Source: Conus ventricosus (taxonomy: Eukaryota > Mollusca > Gastropoda > Neogastropoda > Conidae). From it: a stretch of DNA of 64,000 nucleotides. This document shows, in pieces, positions 21,848 to 34,018 of this stretch. The position numbers and the translations under genes were made by a program. Within the stretch, counting starts at the first letter, position 1, and each line of letters opens with the position of its first letter. Under the pieces are notes generated by a model. The model was not told the origin of the DNA, did no database searches, and saw only the letters and a list, made by a program, of their open reading frames with translations. The stretch spans positions 39,215,002 to 39,279,001 of the forward strand of contig CM031609.1 of NCBI GenBank assembly GCA_018398815.1. Direction: 5' to 3'.

Positions 21848-24290
21848 TATTGGGAGCCTGCCGGTGTTCCCCGGTTCTATGTTCCCCAGTAGCGCTGTTC
21901 CCCGTGTCTCAGTTCCCCCGTGCCGATGTTCCCCGACCGAAAAAGCCTGCCGCTGTTCCCCTACCGGTGTTCCTCAGATTCTCTGTTCCCCAGCAGCACT
22001 GTTCCCAAACAGATTTCAATGCACGTTAGCGCCAGTACGGGCCCTACTGTACAAGGAGAGGTTGCGCCGGCCACATCCCACATTCGCCTGATGTCTGTGT
22101 GTGCGTGCACTGATGCGTGCTTGCGTGTTTAGTGTTGGGTAGGAGGAGGGGGAGGGAGTAGTGCTAGACCTACTGCGAGTTATAGTTCTATTATACAAGA
22201 TTTCTGGCCTGATGGGGTCATGCAAGTGCTGGCCTGCTGGTTCCAGCGCTGTCCAGTCGGCATGAAACCCCTCTTCTACGGCCCTCCAGCTCCACCCCGA
22301 ATACCCCCCCCCCCCCCCCGACCCTCCCACCCCCCCCCCACCCCCCACCCCTCCTTCCCCTCCCACCCCGCCCTCCCACTGCCTCGCCTATAGCAATGAA
22401 AACAACAGTAACAACGTTTAAGTCAGCAAAACCCACCAACACCACCAACGGCAAAAACTTGGGGAACAGCGGGCCTGGGGAACGCCGGGCCTGGGGAACA
22501 CCGGGACCGGGAATTTGCGGGAATGGGGAACAGCAGATCGCCACAGGGTGGGGAACAACGAAACTGGGGAACTTAGGGACTGAATTTCGATTTTTTTTCT
22601 TGAGGGGAACACCGGGACTTGGGGGAATATAGAGACTGGGGAACAATCTTTAAACCCTAATAAGGCATGTGGTCCGGATGCCATCCCATCGAGAGTACTA
22701 AAAGAGCTAAACGAGGAGATGGCCTTCCCACTTTACATACTCTTTTCTAAATCTGTTAAAGAAATGATAGTACCTTCAGATTGAAAACAGCTACAGTCAT
22801 TCCAATATTCAAAAAAGGTACAAGAACAGATCCAGGAAATTATAGACCAGTGAGTTTAACATGCATTATATGCAAAATTTTAGAATCATTTATTAGAGAG
22901 GCTATTATTAAACATATGGACAGAAAATAAATTATATGCTGAGTGTCAACATGGATTTCGTGCAAAAAGGTCTTGTGTGACTCAACTTTTAGAAGTGATG
23001 GAAGACTTCACAAAGGAGAGAATATAGATGTTTTGTATTTAGACTTTAGAAAAGCATTCGATTCAGTACCACATGAAAGACTTTTAAAGAAATTAGTCTT
23101 ATGGAATAATAGGAAATATACTTGGTTGGGTTAGAGACTTTTTATCAAAAAGAACTCAGAAGGTAAGGATTGGTAGTTCCTTCTCTCATAGTGCTGATGT
23201 TATTAGTGGGATACCACAAGGCAGTATTTTGGGGCCAATATTACTTACGGTGTTTATAAATGATCTCCTGTGGAATTAAAGAGTACATGTAAAGTCTTTG
23301 CAGATGACACAAAACTGTATAACTCTCCAAAATTGCATAAGGAATTACAAAAGGATATTGAAACATTAGTACAGTGGTCTGATACTTGGAACCTATATTT
23401 TAATGCAGAAAAATGTAAAGTACTTCATATTGGTAAAAACAAACCCACAAAAGGAGTATATAATGAAAATTGGGGCAAGGAAATAAAAGTATCTAAATGT
23501 GAAGAAGAGAAAGACCTAGGTGTGACTTTTGACAAAAATTTACTATTTGACAATCATATTGTAAATAGTATTAATAAGGCTAACAGAATGATTGGTATAA
23601 TAAAAAGAACCTTTACATTTATGGAAAAGGACACTTTTTGCAATTATATGACACTAGTTAGACCTGTTCTTGAATATGGCAACACTGTATGGTATCCAAT
23701 GCTAAAGAGACAATCAGAAGCTCTAGAACAGGTACAAAGAAGAGCAACCAAAATGATTCATAATATAAAAGATTACTCATATCAGGAAAGATTAAAATAT
23801 CTGCAACTTCCAACACTTAAGGCAAGAAGAATAAGAGGAGACTTGATTCAAGCATACAAGATATTTAATGAAATTGATGATGTTGATAAAGCATGTTTTT
23901 TTTGTACTCCGCAGAAGAATGTTACAAGGAACAGTGAAGACAAGATATTTAAACAATATTCTAGAACGAATTTAAGAAAATTTACTTTTACTAATAGAGT
24001 AACCAACTTTTGGAATAAACTAACACTTAACATCAAACGTGCACCTAGTATTAATGTTTTTAAGAACCTCATAGATAAACATGAATTATTAACAAAAATT
24101 AGATATGAATTTGATGGATAATAGGTCTGAGCTAGCCTATGACTGGACCAACGGTTACGAAAAAAAAAAAAAAAAGATGTATACATACAGAAGGGGCGTA
24201 AAAAGCCTAAATAGGCTAAGTTGTATTTGATACAACGCCCCTGATCCTGATCCTGATCCTGATCCTGAAAGAACCCGGGGAACAGCGGCA
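21848..24290. mobile_element. GTTCCCC-rich foldback element interrupted by a LINE
   Basis: The left arm (21,848-22,020) is punctuated every ~15-25 bp by GTTCCCC. The right arm (22,450-22,640) carries the complement GGGGAAC at similar spacing and continues beyond the nested LINE at 24,270-24,290. The left-arm sequence CCTGCCGCTGTTCCCC recurs as an exact inverted 16-mer just after the LINE. This is a large imperfect inverted repeat. Whether it was mobile is inference; no transposase is present. Confidence 0.55.
22640..24262 (+). mobile_element. 5'-truncated non-LTR retrotransposon (Jockey/CR1-like)
   Basis: Pieces of a LINE reverse transcriptase lie in successive frames: KACGPDAIPSRVLKEL, NYRPVSLT, LYLDFRKAFDSVPHERL, GIPQGSILGPIL, the catalytic FADDTKLY (about 23,297) and a long C-terminal segment. 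The last 283 codons (23,270-24,121) are open. At least three frameshifts or stops precede them, and the endonuclease domain is absent, so this is a dead, 5'-truncated copy. It ends with an A run (about 24,161-24,175) and a four-copy CCTGAT microsatellite (about 24,239-24,264), a tail style seen in CR1/Jockey-type elements. The precise clade needs a phylogeny. Confidence 0.88.
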
Positions 24291-24309
24291 GGACCCCCTA
24301 AATCAATTA

Positions 24310-24415
24310 CCCTAAACCCTTCATCCGGCAGTTCACCCAGATCTGCCATGATCTCCAATAGTTGAGTTGCATATGGTTTTTTGACTTTGGACATGCTGAC
24401 ATGAAGTGCTGACAT
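24310..24415 (-). other. Short protein-like ORF fragment, unknown
   Basis: The minus strand encodes SKVKKPYATQLLEIMADLG followed by ELPDEGF and VIDLGG. Its amino-acid make-up looks like a real globular protein, but it matches no family I can name. The open frame runs into the GGGGAAC repeat and the LINE tail downstream. It may be a fragment of the host element of the foldback, or chance. Confidence 0.25.
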
Positions 24416-24419
24416 GAAG

Positions 24420-24552
24420 CGAACAAGTTGTTGTTCAGTTAGCTCCGAAAGGCAAGTTGTTGTTCAGTCAGTTAGCTCCGAAAGGCAAGTTGTTGTTCAG
24501 TCAGTTAGCTCCGAAAGCCAAGTTGTTGTTCAGTTATCTCCGAAAGGATCCT
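24420..24552. repeat. ~33-bp tandem repeat, four copies
   Basis: Four copies of a unit containing GCAAGTTGTTGTTCAGTC and AGTTAGCTCCGAAAG follow the foldback's right flank. Confidence 0.9.
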
Positions 24553-24667
24553 GATTCCTCTCCTCCACCTGCAAGTACAGTGTTTGACGATCTGGTTCTT
24601 GCAGCCATGTTTTATCTCCTTTCACCGGAATGCACAGAAAATGAACAGTCTGTTTGAATGTGTAGAA

Positions 24668-24715
24668 CACACACACACACACACACTCACACACACACAC
24701 ACACACACACACACT
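24668..24715. repeat. (CA)n microsatellite
   Basis: CA repeat with one CT interruption, lying between the foldback region and the Tc1-like transposon. Confidence 0.95.
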
Positions 24716-24871
24716 GACCATCTGCCTGATTTTTCTGTTTTCAAAAGGAAGAGCTCCTGTCTCTTCTCCACTGTTCGTTCTCTCCCTTTCTCTATCTGTT
24801 CCAGCAGAGCTTTCAAGAAGTGTACAGTACAGAGGGAAAAGAAAAGCTAGGGAACAGACGTGCAATATATA

Positions 24872-26391
24872 CTGACTTCCATAAAAAAAACGCGAAAACA
24901 AAACAAGCGGTTGGGGGTGAATTTTATTGGTCACAATTGTACAGAGTGGAAGCGAGAATTCAACGTGATTTGATTCATTACAACCGGTAATGTGTGAAAA
25001 TGTCATCAAGAATATGTCTTTTGTGTGGAAAATCCAAGGTCACGTGACAAACCAGCTTGAAGTCCTAATACCGTGTGTGGCCACCATTTGCATTGACAAC
25101 TGCTTGACACCTGCAGCTCATTGAGTGGACCAGGTCACACCAGCCCACACATGGACGATGGCCTGGTGAAGTTGAGCCGCTGTTGCTGGTCGTGGACGCA
25201 GGAGGTCCAACCGTCTGCCAAGTTCATCCCAAAAATGTTCTATTGGGTTTAAATCGGGACTGAGGGCTGGCCAGGGCAGCACATTGACGTTGTTATGCTG
25301 AAGAAATTGCTGGGTGGCCCTGGCGGTGTGTGGTCTTGCATTGTCCTGTTGGAATGTCCAGTTTGGGTGTTGCGCAAAAAAAGGATCGACATGGGGTCTG
25401 AGCACCTGGTTGATGTAGCGCTGTGCATTGACACCCTGTCCGCGACCAGGACCAATGTTCTGAAAGATGACTGGTCCTATGGCGTGGTTAATGCCAATTG
25501 CACCCCATATCATAAAATTCGGGCCTCCCCAGGGGTTCCGCTCTACCACACAGGAGTCAGCATAGCGTTCACCAGGTCGACGCCATAATCTGACACGACT
25601 GTCAGCCATGTCAATACAAAAACGGCTCTCATCTGAGAACAGTATGCGTCCCCACTGCTGCCTGCGCCAGTTGATTCGGGCTTGTGCCCACTGCAGCCTG
25701 TCCTGCCGGTGTCTTGGTGTCAGTACCGGACCTTTGTGAGGACGCCTACATGCCAGCCCGTTCTCCTGAAGATGCCGCCGCATAGTGTTGAGGCTGATTC
25801 ATTGCTGGAGATTCCTAGGCATCTGTCGAGCAGTGTTAGCGGCTGTTTGCCGCCTGTCCCGCAGATGGGTTCGAACAAGATGGCGATCCTCTCTTGGTGT
25901 GGTGACCCAAGGACGGCCTGGCCGGGGACGATCATCAGTGGTACCAGTGACTCGCATGCGGTGCTGCAGACAATAGATGGTTGAGATGTGGACGTTAAAG
26001 ATGTTGGCGACCTGCCTGGCATCCACACCAGCTTCCAGATGTCCTAGGGCACGATTGCGTTCCTCTGCTCGTAGTCTTGGCATCTCTGTAGCGCTCAGAC
26101 GGCAAGTCGTTACCTGAACCTTGTAGCGCAGCTTTATATAGGCTGCATGCCTGCGTACTTGTCGCTGGTTAACTTTGCTCTGCATGGTGTGCACGTGCCT
26201 CACATGCAGCAACCAGTTTGCCATTTTTGTTGACCCTCCAATGCCGAGAATGATGTGTTGCTCACACAATTTTTTCACTGCACGCGAGTCTTGGACCCAA
26301 ACAACTTGCCACAATCGTTCAATATTGTATATTCACCCCTTTTCACCCGAAAAATAGCCTGTCAAATTTTCGCGTTTTTTATGGAAGTCAG
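24872..26391 (-). mobile_element. Tc1/mariner-family DNA transposon, nearly complete
   Basis: The 1,520-bp element has terminal inverted repeats of about 25 bp: CTGACTTCCATAAAAAA... at the left end, and the complement of the same sequence at the right, differing only by two A residues in the A run. It is flanked by TA at 24,870-24,871 and 26,392-26,393, the standard Tc1/mariner target duplication. It encodes a DD34E transposase on the minus strand with one in-frame stop. High end-to-end similarity and a single lesion suggest recent activity. Confidence 0.93.
25118..26083 (-). pseudogene. Tc1-like DD34E transposase with one nonsense codon
   Basis: The reading frame starts at MPRLRAEERNRALGHLEAG (26,083) and runs 322 codons to the stop at 25,118. 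The N-terminal third is a helix-turn-helix DNA-binding region (ARQVANIFNVHISTIY) followed by the GRP linker (RPRPGRPWVT). The catalytic domain follows: first Asp in LFSDESRF (about residue 151), second in QQDNARPHT and Glu in SPDLNPIEHFWDELG, with 34 residues between the last two. Codon 95 is TGA (25,799-25,801) where homologues would have an amino acid; CGA-to-TGA is a typical CpG transition. The frame is otherwise unbroken. Only a read-through or re-initiated product at Met101 could form, and it would lack the DNA-binding region. Confidence 0.92.
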
Positions 26392-26583
26392 TATAGTAAG
26401 GATTCATACCGCCAACAATCCACATTCCTGGAAGTATACGTTGAAGGGGTTGGCATGATTGTTGTTATAGATTTTTAGTGATAGTTACAAAGTCCACAGA
26501 ACAGTTCATTCAGTTGAAGACATCTGTGGAAAGACTTTGTTTTTTGTTTGTTTATTTGTTTTTCTGTGTTCTAGTTTTGTTTT

Positions 26584-26631
26584 TGCGGTCGGCTGGGCTA
26601 TAAGCAACATTATCTTATCTTCTAGTTTTGT
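26584..26631 (-). mobile_element. Fragment of the short retroposon family
   Basis: Contains TGCGGTCGGCTGGGCTATAA and AAGCAACATTATCTTATCTTC, matching the 3' part of the elements at 19,616 and 47,293. Its own tail would mark the opposite orientation to the 19,616 copy in plus-strand terms. No clear target duplication was seen. Confidence 0.7.
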
Positions 26632-26639
26632 TTAAGATG

Positions 26640-29600
26640 AAATGAGAGGCTGTGGTGAGAAAGAGGCAAGGGAATGCTTTGCCTTGAGAGTTTGGCATTT
26701 GAAAGATCTGGAATTTTGTAGAGCTGACACAGTCCTAAAAAATGATTCACCCTGTGTCCCGAGCTATGCAAGCCAAAGTAAACACATCCTCTGTACCCAT
26801 GTTTCGTTCATTAACGTCCCAAAGCACAACTTGCAGACACTGTAATGCACACAACTCATGACAACCATTCAAAGGAGAAAAAAAAGCTCCACTGTTTATC
26901 ATAGTAGACTCATCTGAAACATAGAACTTTAATGAATGCATGTTTGCAACTGTGCTGATGTGCACATAAACATGTGTGCGTATGTGCACGGGCATTCAAG
27001 CGCACATGAGTATACACAACTTCAGTGGTGGTGCAGTCCATGTTAGTGAGGTACTCAGGGTCTGATGTTAGGCATCTGCCATGTCCTTGAGCCCCCCAGT
27101 CTGAACTGTTTCTTTATTCATAGATTCATTCAGCTGTAACTCCTGACCACTGTGGTTGAGGGGTGAGCAGATGTATTCTATAAAATAAACACCTGTTTAC
27201 ATGACAGCTTTCTTTCACTAAAACATCAATCAAATTTGAATACTAGGTGCTCAGGTGAAACGTTTTGAAAACCATTTATCTGCAGGTCCTGAAAGAAGCT
27301 AAACATAGATTGGAGTTTTTGTTGCCAATGTCCACTTGCCCTCGTTATCCACTCTCTTTGTTGATGTTGTCCACATTTTTAAACAAATCAAATGCAGATT
27401 GTCCCACTTTGTTGTTGCATGCTTCTTCTTTTTTCCATTAATTATTATTATGTTGTGAATGATGCAATATTTTATTCTGTTATTAGAGTTTACAATGCTA
27501 AGTATTGTACATTTTTTTTAGAGTTAACTTCTCATATTTTTTAAAGCTTTATTTTCCCCATCATCCAAAACAGTCCCACATCCTTTGAGAAGACTTTGTT
27601 TTGCAAACTTGTGGGAGTCAGGCAAAACATTTGATGAAAAATTCGCTTGATGACAAATTTTACAGTTTTTACCTTTAGCACTACTGAAACAAGTCTTACA
27701 CCTGTGTAAATCTGAAACCTTTGTAAATATATTGTAGCAAATGATTCATTGATCAGAAGAAAATATGCTATTGATTGTTATTCAAAAGATGTCAACAAAA
27801 CCCAGTATGAAATTGTAAACATTAAATTCTGCTGTTAAATACTGAATTCATAACATGCCTATATATTTTTTTCTTTTTTGTTTGTCCATTGCAAAGGAAG
27901 ACTTGGGGATTGTGTCTGCCTCTTAAGATGAAACCAAAACTTGCATACTAATTAATTTTGTGATAAAGCATAATGATAACTGTACCACGATGTATGTATG
28001 TGCTTTCAATGTTTGTTATGTACCTGATGTATGATGTAATGGATGCAGCTTTTCTATGAAATCAGACACTACCTTGAGATGGTTTTGAAATCCTTTGTAA
28101 CTGTTGTGGGTTGTGTATTACCAGATGCTTATTCAATGTTGGCCATTTATATTTGAACTTTTTCCAACTCCTGTATATTGTGTTCTGTCAGTTACTATTA
28201 ATATGTGGAATAACAGTAATTTCCAAAGTAGCTCTAAAATGCGAACAGAAATAAAAGAACCTTTGTTATGTACATTTTGAAAGGAAAAGGAAATTGATGA
28301 TTAACTTGGCAAGAAATGAAAGCGTCAGGAGCTTGCTATACAACTTGTACTAGCTTTGGTACGTTTTGCATTCCAAAATTGCCTTTTTTCCCCCTTCAGG
28401 ATACATGTCAGTTTATGACTAGACACAACTAATGATTTCTAAATTGCTGTGTTGGATTGTGTTTTTCAACTGTTTTTGACACTTCTGTAGCATGCTTTTC
28501 TTTCTTTTTCTATTATTTCTCTTACATGCTGGTCCTTTAAGACGCTTCTGTTTACTTCTGAAGCACGTTAAGATTAATGTGAAACAGGAAACATGCCTAA
28601 TTATATTTAGTCTCCGCTCAGAAAGACATCCAGTGTGTGGTTTACTGGAGGAGGTTCTTTCTTTTGTGGATTTACCCTGTGTATTATATTAAACATACCT
28701 GTTGACCTAGGAACGTCAGCGATACACTGGGCAAATGATTATCAAAAAGTCAATACCAAAACTTGGTTTCAGTGTACTATACATTACCTGTGGATACAAA
28801 ATAACGTTCATTTTTTCACAAAACTTGATCACATAGTTGCTCTGCAAGAAACTTACATGGAAGGAGGAAAAAATGTATAGTGAATCGTAGTTCTTTTGAG
28901 CTGAAGTTTAATCGGTTTGTCTTTTCAGACACATGTGTTTTGCCTAATTTTCTTGTCTTTTTTGACAATAACGATGGTTTCTGGAATCTGCTTTTTGAAA
29001 TCCTCTTTACTGTTACAGTTCTGGTCCCGGGTTTCTTCCAGTTAACAACTGTGATTGGTCAGTAGTCTGTGTCTTGCAAAATCAGTTAGTATGGCACGTT
29101 TCTGTGGCTCCCAACTGAGATCCCTGTAGTCATTGCGAACCTTGATTAGTCCTTAAACTCTTATTTCAAAAAACTGTAGTGAATTCTTTAACCCAAAAAA
29201 GCTGTCTAAAAGGCTGTAAAACTACGCCATTGAGACACGAATCACCAAGTCAGTGAAACCACATAACTGAAAGAAAGAACCATTTGACCTTTCTTTGAGA
29301 ATGGATGAGTGTTATCAATGTTCAATAAATTAACTTGAAAGATGAACTTGGTGTAACTTGACAAATGACAGAGGAATATGTCGTCTTGAACACAAATGTT
29401 GTAGGGCGATTCTGCATTCTGCAAGCCACGATCTTTCTCATGGGAGGAAAGAGAAATGATGGGATTACTAGTGCTTCACTGTTGACAGTTACTCCCCCTT
29501 TCAGTTCATTCTGTGTAGAAAAAGAAGTGCTCAGTTCTACTTCTGGTACACTGATTTCAGTGCTAAGCCTCTTCTGATGTAATTGGCTGTCCACTCTGTG

Positions 29601-31620
29601 CCAGATGAAAGGAAACCGTGCAGAATATGCTAGGGAACTGATCAGATTTCATCAAGCCCACTAGTCTGAATATTTATTACCTTCGTTTTTTTTTTCTTTT
29701 CAAATGTTTACTGTTGTACAACAGTCCTTTTATATTTCACCACAACTCCATGATTATATGTATGGCTGATCTGATAATTTTGTTCTTTGGCTTTTTTAAC
29801 CATGTGGTCAACCTTTTATTTTCTTTTTTCCTTGACAATTTGCTTCCACATTTTAATCGCACATGATTCATGCATATTTGGATCACCAAGTTCTTAAGCA
29901 TAATTTTATTGCAAACTAATATGGTGCTATGCTTGCCACTTCTTCCAAGATGACTCGATTACCTGTTGATTTTCTTTCTGTCTTCTTTTTTTCTCTTTTT
30001 TTTTTTTTCCATTCTGATTTGAAGTCCACATGTCACATTTTAACACGCACTGGTGGAAAAATGCCATGTCATTTCAACTGACAGAAGGTTCACTCCTGAT
30101 TTTTTGTTGCAGTGTCATCAAAGTTGTTGGCACAGTTTGTGTGCCCATGACCATCGTTCTGAACCATAGAACCAAATGATGTTTTGTTCTATTGTTTAAT
30201 GGGGTAATCGGATTAAGTTAAGGTTGGTGTGTAACCGTCTCTCTCACTCATGGCAAGCGTTCAAATGCTGATTACCACAACACAAAACGGTATTTTTATC
30301 TAGTTATCGGTGTCATCTGAGGGGATTTTGTATCCCAAATAGATTACTGTATAAAAAGTGTCGAATATTTATTTAATCAATACTGTAAAGTTGTCTTACA
30401 GAAGTGCTGGTTTCTGTGCCGTTTTACATTTCCTCCAAACATTTTTTTTTTTTTTGCTGATTCTCATTTTATCCGATAAATTCCATGCCATTTTATTTCT
30501 CCTATTCTTTCTTTTTAAGTCGAACTCAACCTAAAAGTGGATGTGGATGTTTCAACAGTTACAGCAAGACACTGCCAGACTATTGCCAACGAACAGAAAT
30601 ATGCATGAAGAAAGGAGAAATATCAGTATTGCACATATACAATATTGTAATCCAGTATTTACAGAATTCTGTTTGATTGGTGCATGTGATCTAGATCCTT
30701 TGAAATCATATGCAAAAAAAATATATATCGGCTGTTTTCCATTTTGACTAGCATATATGAAATTATGAATTAACAATGTTATTCAAATCTCTAAAGTAAG
30801 AATGGTGCAAGTAGTTGTCCACCAATTATTTTTACCAGAAAAGCAAAGCATTCCAGTATGAAAAACAAAATTCATCTTCTGATCACAGTTGTGAGGAGTG
30901 GGCTGTATTTCATGATGTCTGTACCTATCTATCTAATAATCATTTTGGGGGGATCTTCAAAGCAGATCATTTGGGCTTTACATACAAAGCCATGTATCGC
31001 CATTACAAGTCAGTCAGTCATTCCTCCAACATAACTTTCTTTGTGTGCAATGTACATCCTTTCAGATCAACAGATCATTTGAACAATTTTTTTTTCTTAA
31101 TGTTCTGTGCCATTCTTCAAATATACTGAACGAATCGTGTGCATTTTCTCTTCAATTCACTGTGTGCGCGTTTTTTCCCCCATTTCATTTTCAATTTAAA
31201 AACTAATGTTACAATCTTAAGTAACTGTTCCTTTGTTTTCATTGCTTTGAATGTTATTGTCCTGCTTGAAAAGACCAGTAGGTCAAAATGAGTTGGCCTG
31301 TTTTGTAATGTGTTTGTCCTATTGAAAGGCGGCTCAGTAATTCTACTTTTGCTCATGCATTTTGATATCCACCTGCAGTCACTTCGTTCAGTCACTTGCT
31401 GTCATTCATGAAGGAATGTGCTGAAAAAAGTGAAATGGGAAGGGAGGAGGTCGGGGGACAGAGCACCCTGTGTCGGTGTGTGTATGGGTGCACATTTATT
31501 AGCATGCATGTTCTGTTAGGAAGAAGAAGAAAAAAAAAAGAAAGCCTTTTGGGCAGACATCGCAGAATGGACAGCTAAATTTCATTCTGAATAGTGTCTC
31601 TAATCCAACTCCTGAAAGAT
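26640..31620. other. Unique AT-rich region between the converging genes
   Basis: Nearly 5 kb of T-rich, non-repetitive sequence without coding potential, microsatellites or recognisable transposons, unlike everything around it. Features such as TTGTAAATATATTG (Pumilio-type) and several AATAAA/TTTATT hexamers fit 3'-UTR DNA of either gene, but this is not shown. The best hexamer in context is AATAAA near 28,250 (+). Confidence 0.4.
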
Positions 31621-31624
31621 GGCA

Positions 31625-31960
31625 TGTTTTTTAATACTTTCCAGCCGAGCGCAGCGCATATTCCCTGGCGCCGCGCGCCACGCACGGCACTCATTCCCTG
31701 CCGACGCACAGATTTGGCCACTTTTTAATTTATTTTTACGGTAGCTCTACAACAACTGACAGTCTTGTGTTAGGTGTCACAGGAAAGAACAAACACTCAA
31801 CTCCCCTCATCACCAGATCCACTTTGTAATACGATTTCAAGCGCTTCATTGAACGAGAAATCGCTACCACTCCTTTGCCTGACCGACATTTTTCTGGCAC
31901 AGGAAATACGTGCCACGCGCACGTGGCGCTACCGTCAATGTCTTTGTTTCAAAGCTCCCG
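31625..31960. other. GC-rich, CpG-dense patch in AT-rich surroundings
   Basis: CpG-dense blocks such as GAGCGCAGCGCATATTCC and GGCGCCGCGCGCC lie near 31,645-31,690, and a partly palindromic CCACGCGCACGTGGCGC near 31,911-31,928. Between them is ordinary sequence. It may be an unrecognised short transposon or a regulatory patch. A TTAA precedes it, but I found no matching second end. Confidence 0.3.
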
Positions 31961-32379
31961 GGGTCAGCTAAGTTCACAATAGGCCACTGAAAGTATGGTC
32001 GACAACTCGTTCCAACATCCCCAAGACTAGTTACAGAGGTTATTTCCCTTGGACCATTTCATGGAAAGTGTAGGAATTTTGTTATGTTCCCGTCATCTGA
32101 TTGTGGACGACACGGCAGACTGTCTGCTGTCTGTCCGTCATCCGGACTTGGGCGACTCGCCTCAAGGGAGAGAAATCCTGTTACCCACTTTTGAACGACT
32201 CGGCTGGTAAAGGTTGAATCAAGTGGGGAAAAAGAAAAGGGGAGGATAACGAAGACAAAGGCAGCAAAATGGTAAAGTAGCATAAAAGGTGGGGATCCAG
32301 TTTCCCACTGGAAAGAGTACATTTTAACAAGGGCAAGGCATCAAGTTGAGCAGACGGACAAAAACCTAATATTTGAATT

Positions 32380-32385
32380 TTTATT
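32380..32385 (-). terminator. Candidate polyadenylation signal of the ZNF236-like gene
   Basis: AATAAA on the minus strand, about 1.28 kb downstream of the stop codon at 33,660. It was chosen only as the first canonical hexamer noticed downstream; transcript data would be needed to confirm it. Confidence 0.3.
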
Positions 32386-33659
32386 TCGTAAGAGTAGTTC
32401 ATGGAAACTGTGAATGATCTGACTTTCTTTGGACATGCAGATTTGTTTAGCAAACAAAATGACAAATTATACACTTGTACACAAAATAAACACACACAAC
32501 ATGAACACAAATTTAACTCGTTTTACACAGTTTGAAAGACCACTTCAAATCCGCAAGTGTCCTCCGCAGTCTTGCACAGATAGAGAGTTCCTGAGGAAAC
32601 GCCCATTGGAAAGTCAGGAGCAGAGGAAGACACAACAGGCTCTAGACCTTCCTTCCGACGTCTGACATGCTTCCACTCACACACAGAACTGCAACATGTG
32701 GGTCGGTGCTCGTCGTCTGTGCTCATCGTCTGGCAGCCAGTTTCTTGGTCTTCAAATTCTTCCCTTTCAACGTTACCTCAAACTGGCCACAACTTGCATT
32801 ACATTTCATATGAAATCCTGCAGTTACGAAGCCACTTTCCATTTAAGCTAATTGAAGCACATCCTTAATCACCCTCTGAAGAACAAAACTAGCCCATCAC
32901 TTGTTCATAACTTTTTTCCCCTCTTATTGCGATGTTCTATTCAATTCCCCTGAGTTTCACAGTGTCAGCTGTGGAGTCGTCAGTTAAAAATAGTACCTGT
33001 GGGCACGCACAGCAGCACAGAAAATTCCCCTTCACCAATAAACAGCGAGATCACAATAGTTTCAGAAACTGACCACAACCCTTGGTCGTCTTTGGGAACT
33101 TGAGACGGTAACTACCAGTCCTGTTAACACAAGACAATCTTGCATGTCCCACTTCCCAGTTGCTCTGAAGGTTTTATATCTGTGCACATGAACGAGTTGT
33201 CAGTGCCTGAAAAACAGACCCAAGCTAATCAACAGCCACTGGAATTGTTCAAGTCTACATCAGACACCTTTGGAAGACACTTTTACAGCAACCTACTTTC
33301 TCTCTTCAAAGTCTCGGACTCTCATTTACCCCTATTTGCACAATCACGGAACGAGAGCCATTAACCATCTTTTGTCTCCCAGTGAGATGTTCTTGCAAGC
33401 TGACTGTAATATCAACCCCATCCACACACACGCACACACACACACCATGTCACACGCCCGTTTTGCCCATTACCATTTCATCTTTAAACTCCTTCCTTTC
33501 TCTTGTGGTAAATATGCAACGAGATCAGTTTTTTAAAAAAAACGTTAGCAAAATCTGACACCCCCCTCCCACCCAGTTCTGTTCTCCTATACTGAGTTTG
33601 TGCATTTCACCACCTAAACAATCTAAATGCAGGCAGCAGAGCTGTGTGATACACCACTA

Positions 33660-34018
33660 TCACAGAAGATCGGCCATGTCGTTAAGATAGATGTCCCCAT
33701 CAACACCCCCAGGAACGGCAGGTTCCCCACCACTGCCAGGGACCGCCACTCCCACGACCATGTCCACTGAGGGTTGCACACCTTCTGTGTCCACTGTGCT
33801 CATGGAGGTGAAGCCCTTGGGCAGGTTCATGGACTGCACCATGTCGGCATGGTGGGCCCGCTTGATGTGCGTCTTCAGGTTGCCTCGCTGGGTGAAGGCA
33901 GCGTCGCAGTAGGAGCACTGGTGAGGTTTCTCTCCGCTGTGCTTCTGCAGGTGGATGATCAGGGCATTCTTCTGGTTGAAGGCTTTCTTGCAGATTTCGC
34001 ACACAAAGGGCCTCTCCC
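33660..34018 (-). CDS. ZNF236: ZNF236-like, terminal exon with last two fingers
   Basis: Acceptor CTGTTCCAG at 34,019-34,027. The exon completes the linker HTGERPF and encodes fingers [19 protein letters not shown] and [20 protein letters not shown] Val/Gly-rich acidic tail follows, ending in [11 protein letters not shown] and the stop at 33,660-33,662. The frame is intact. Confidence 0.93.
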
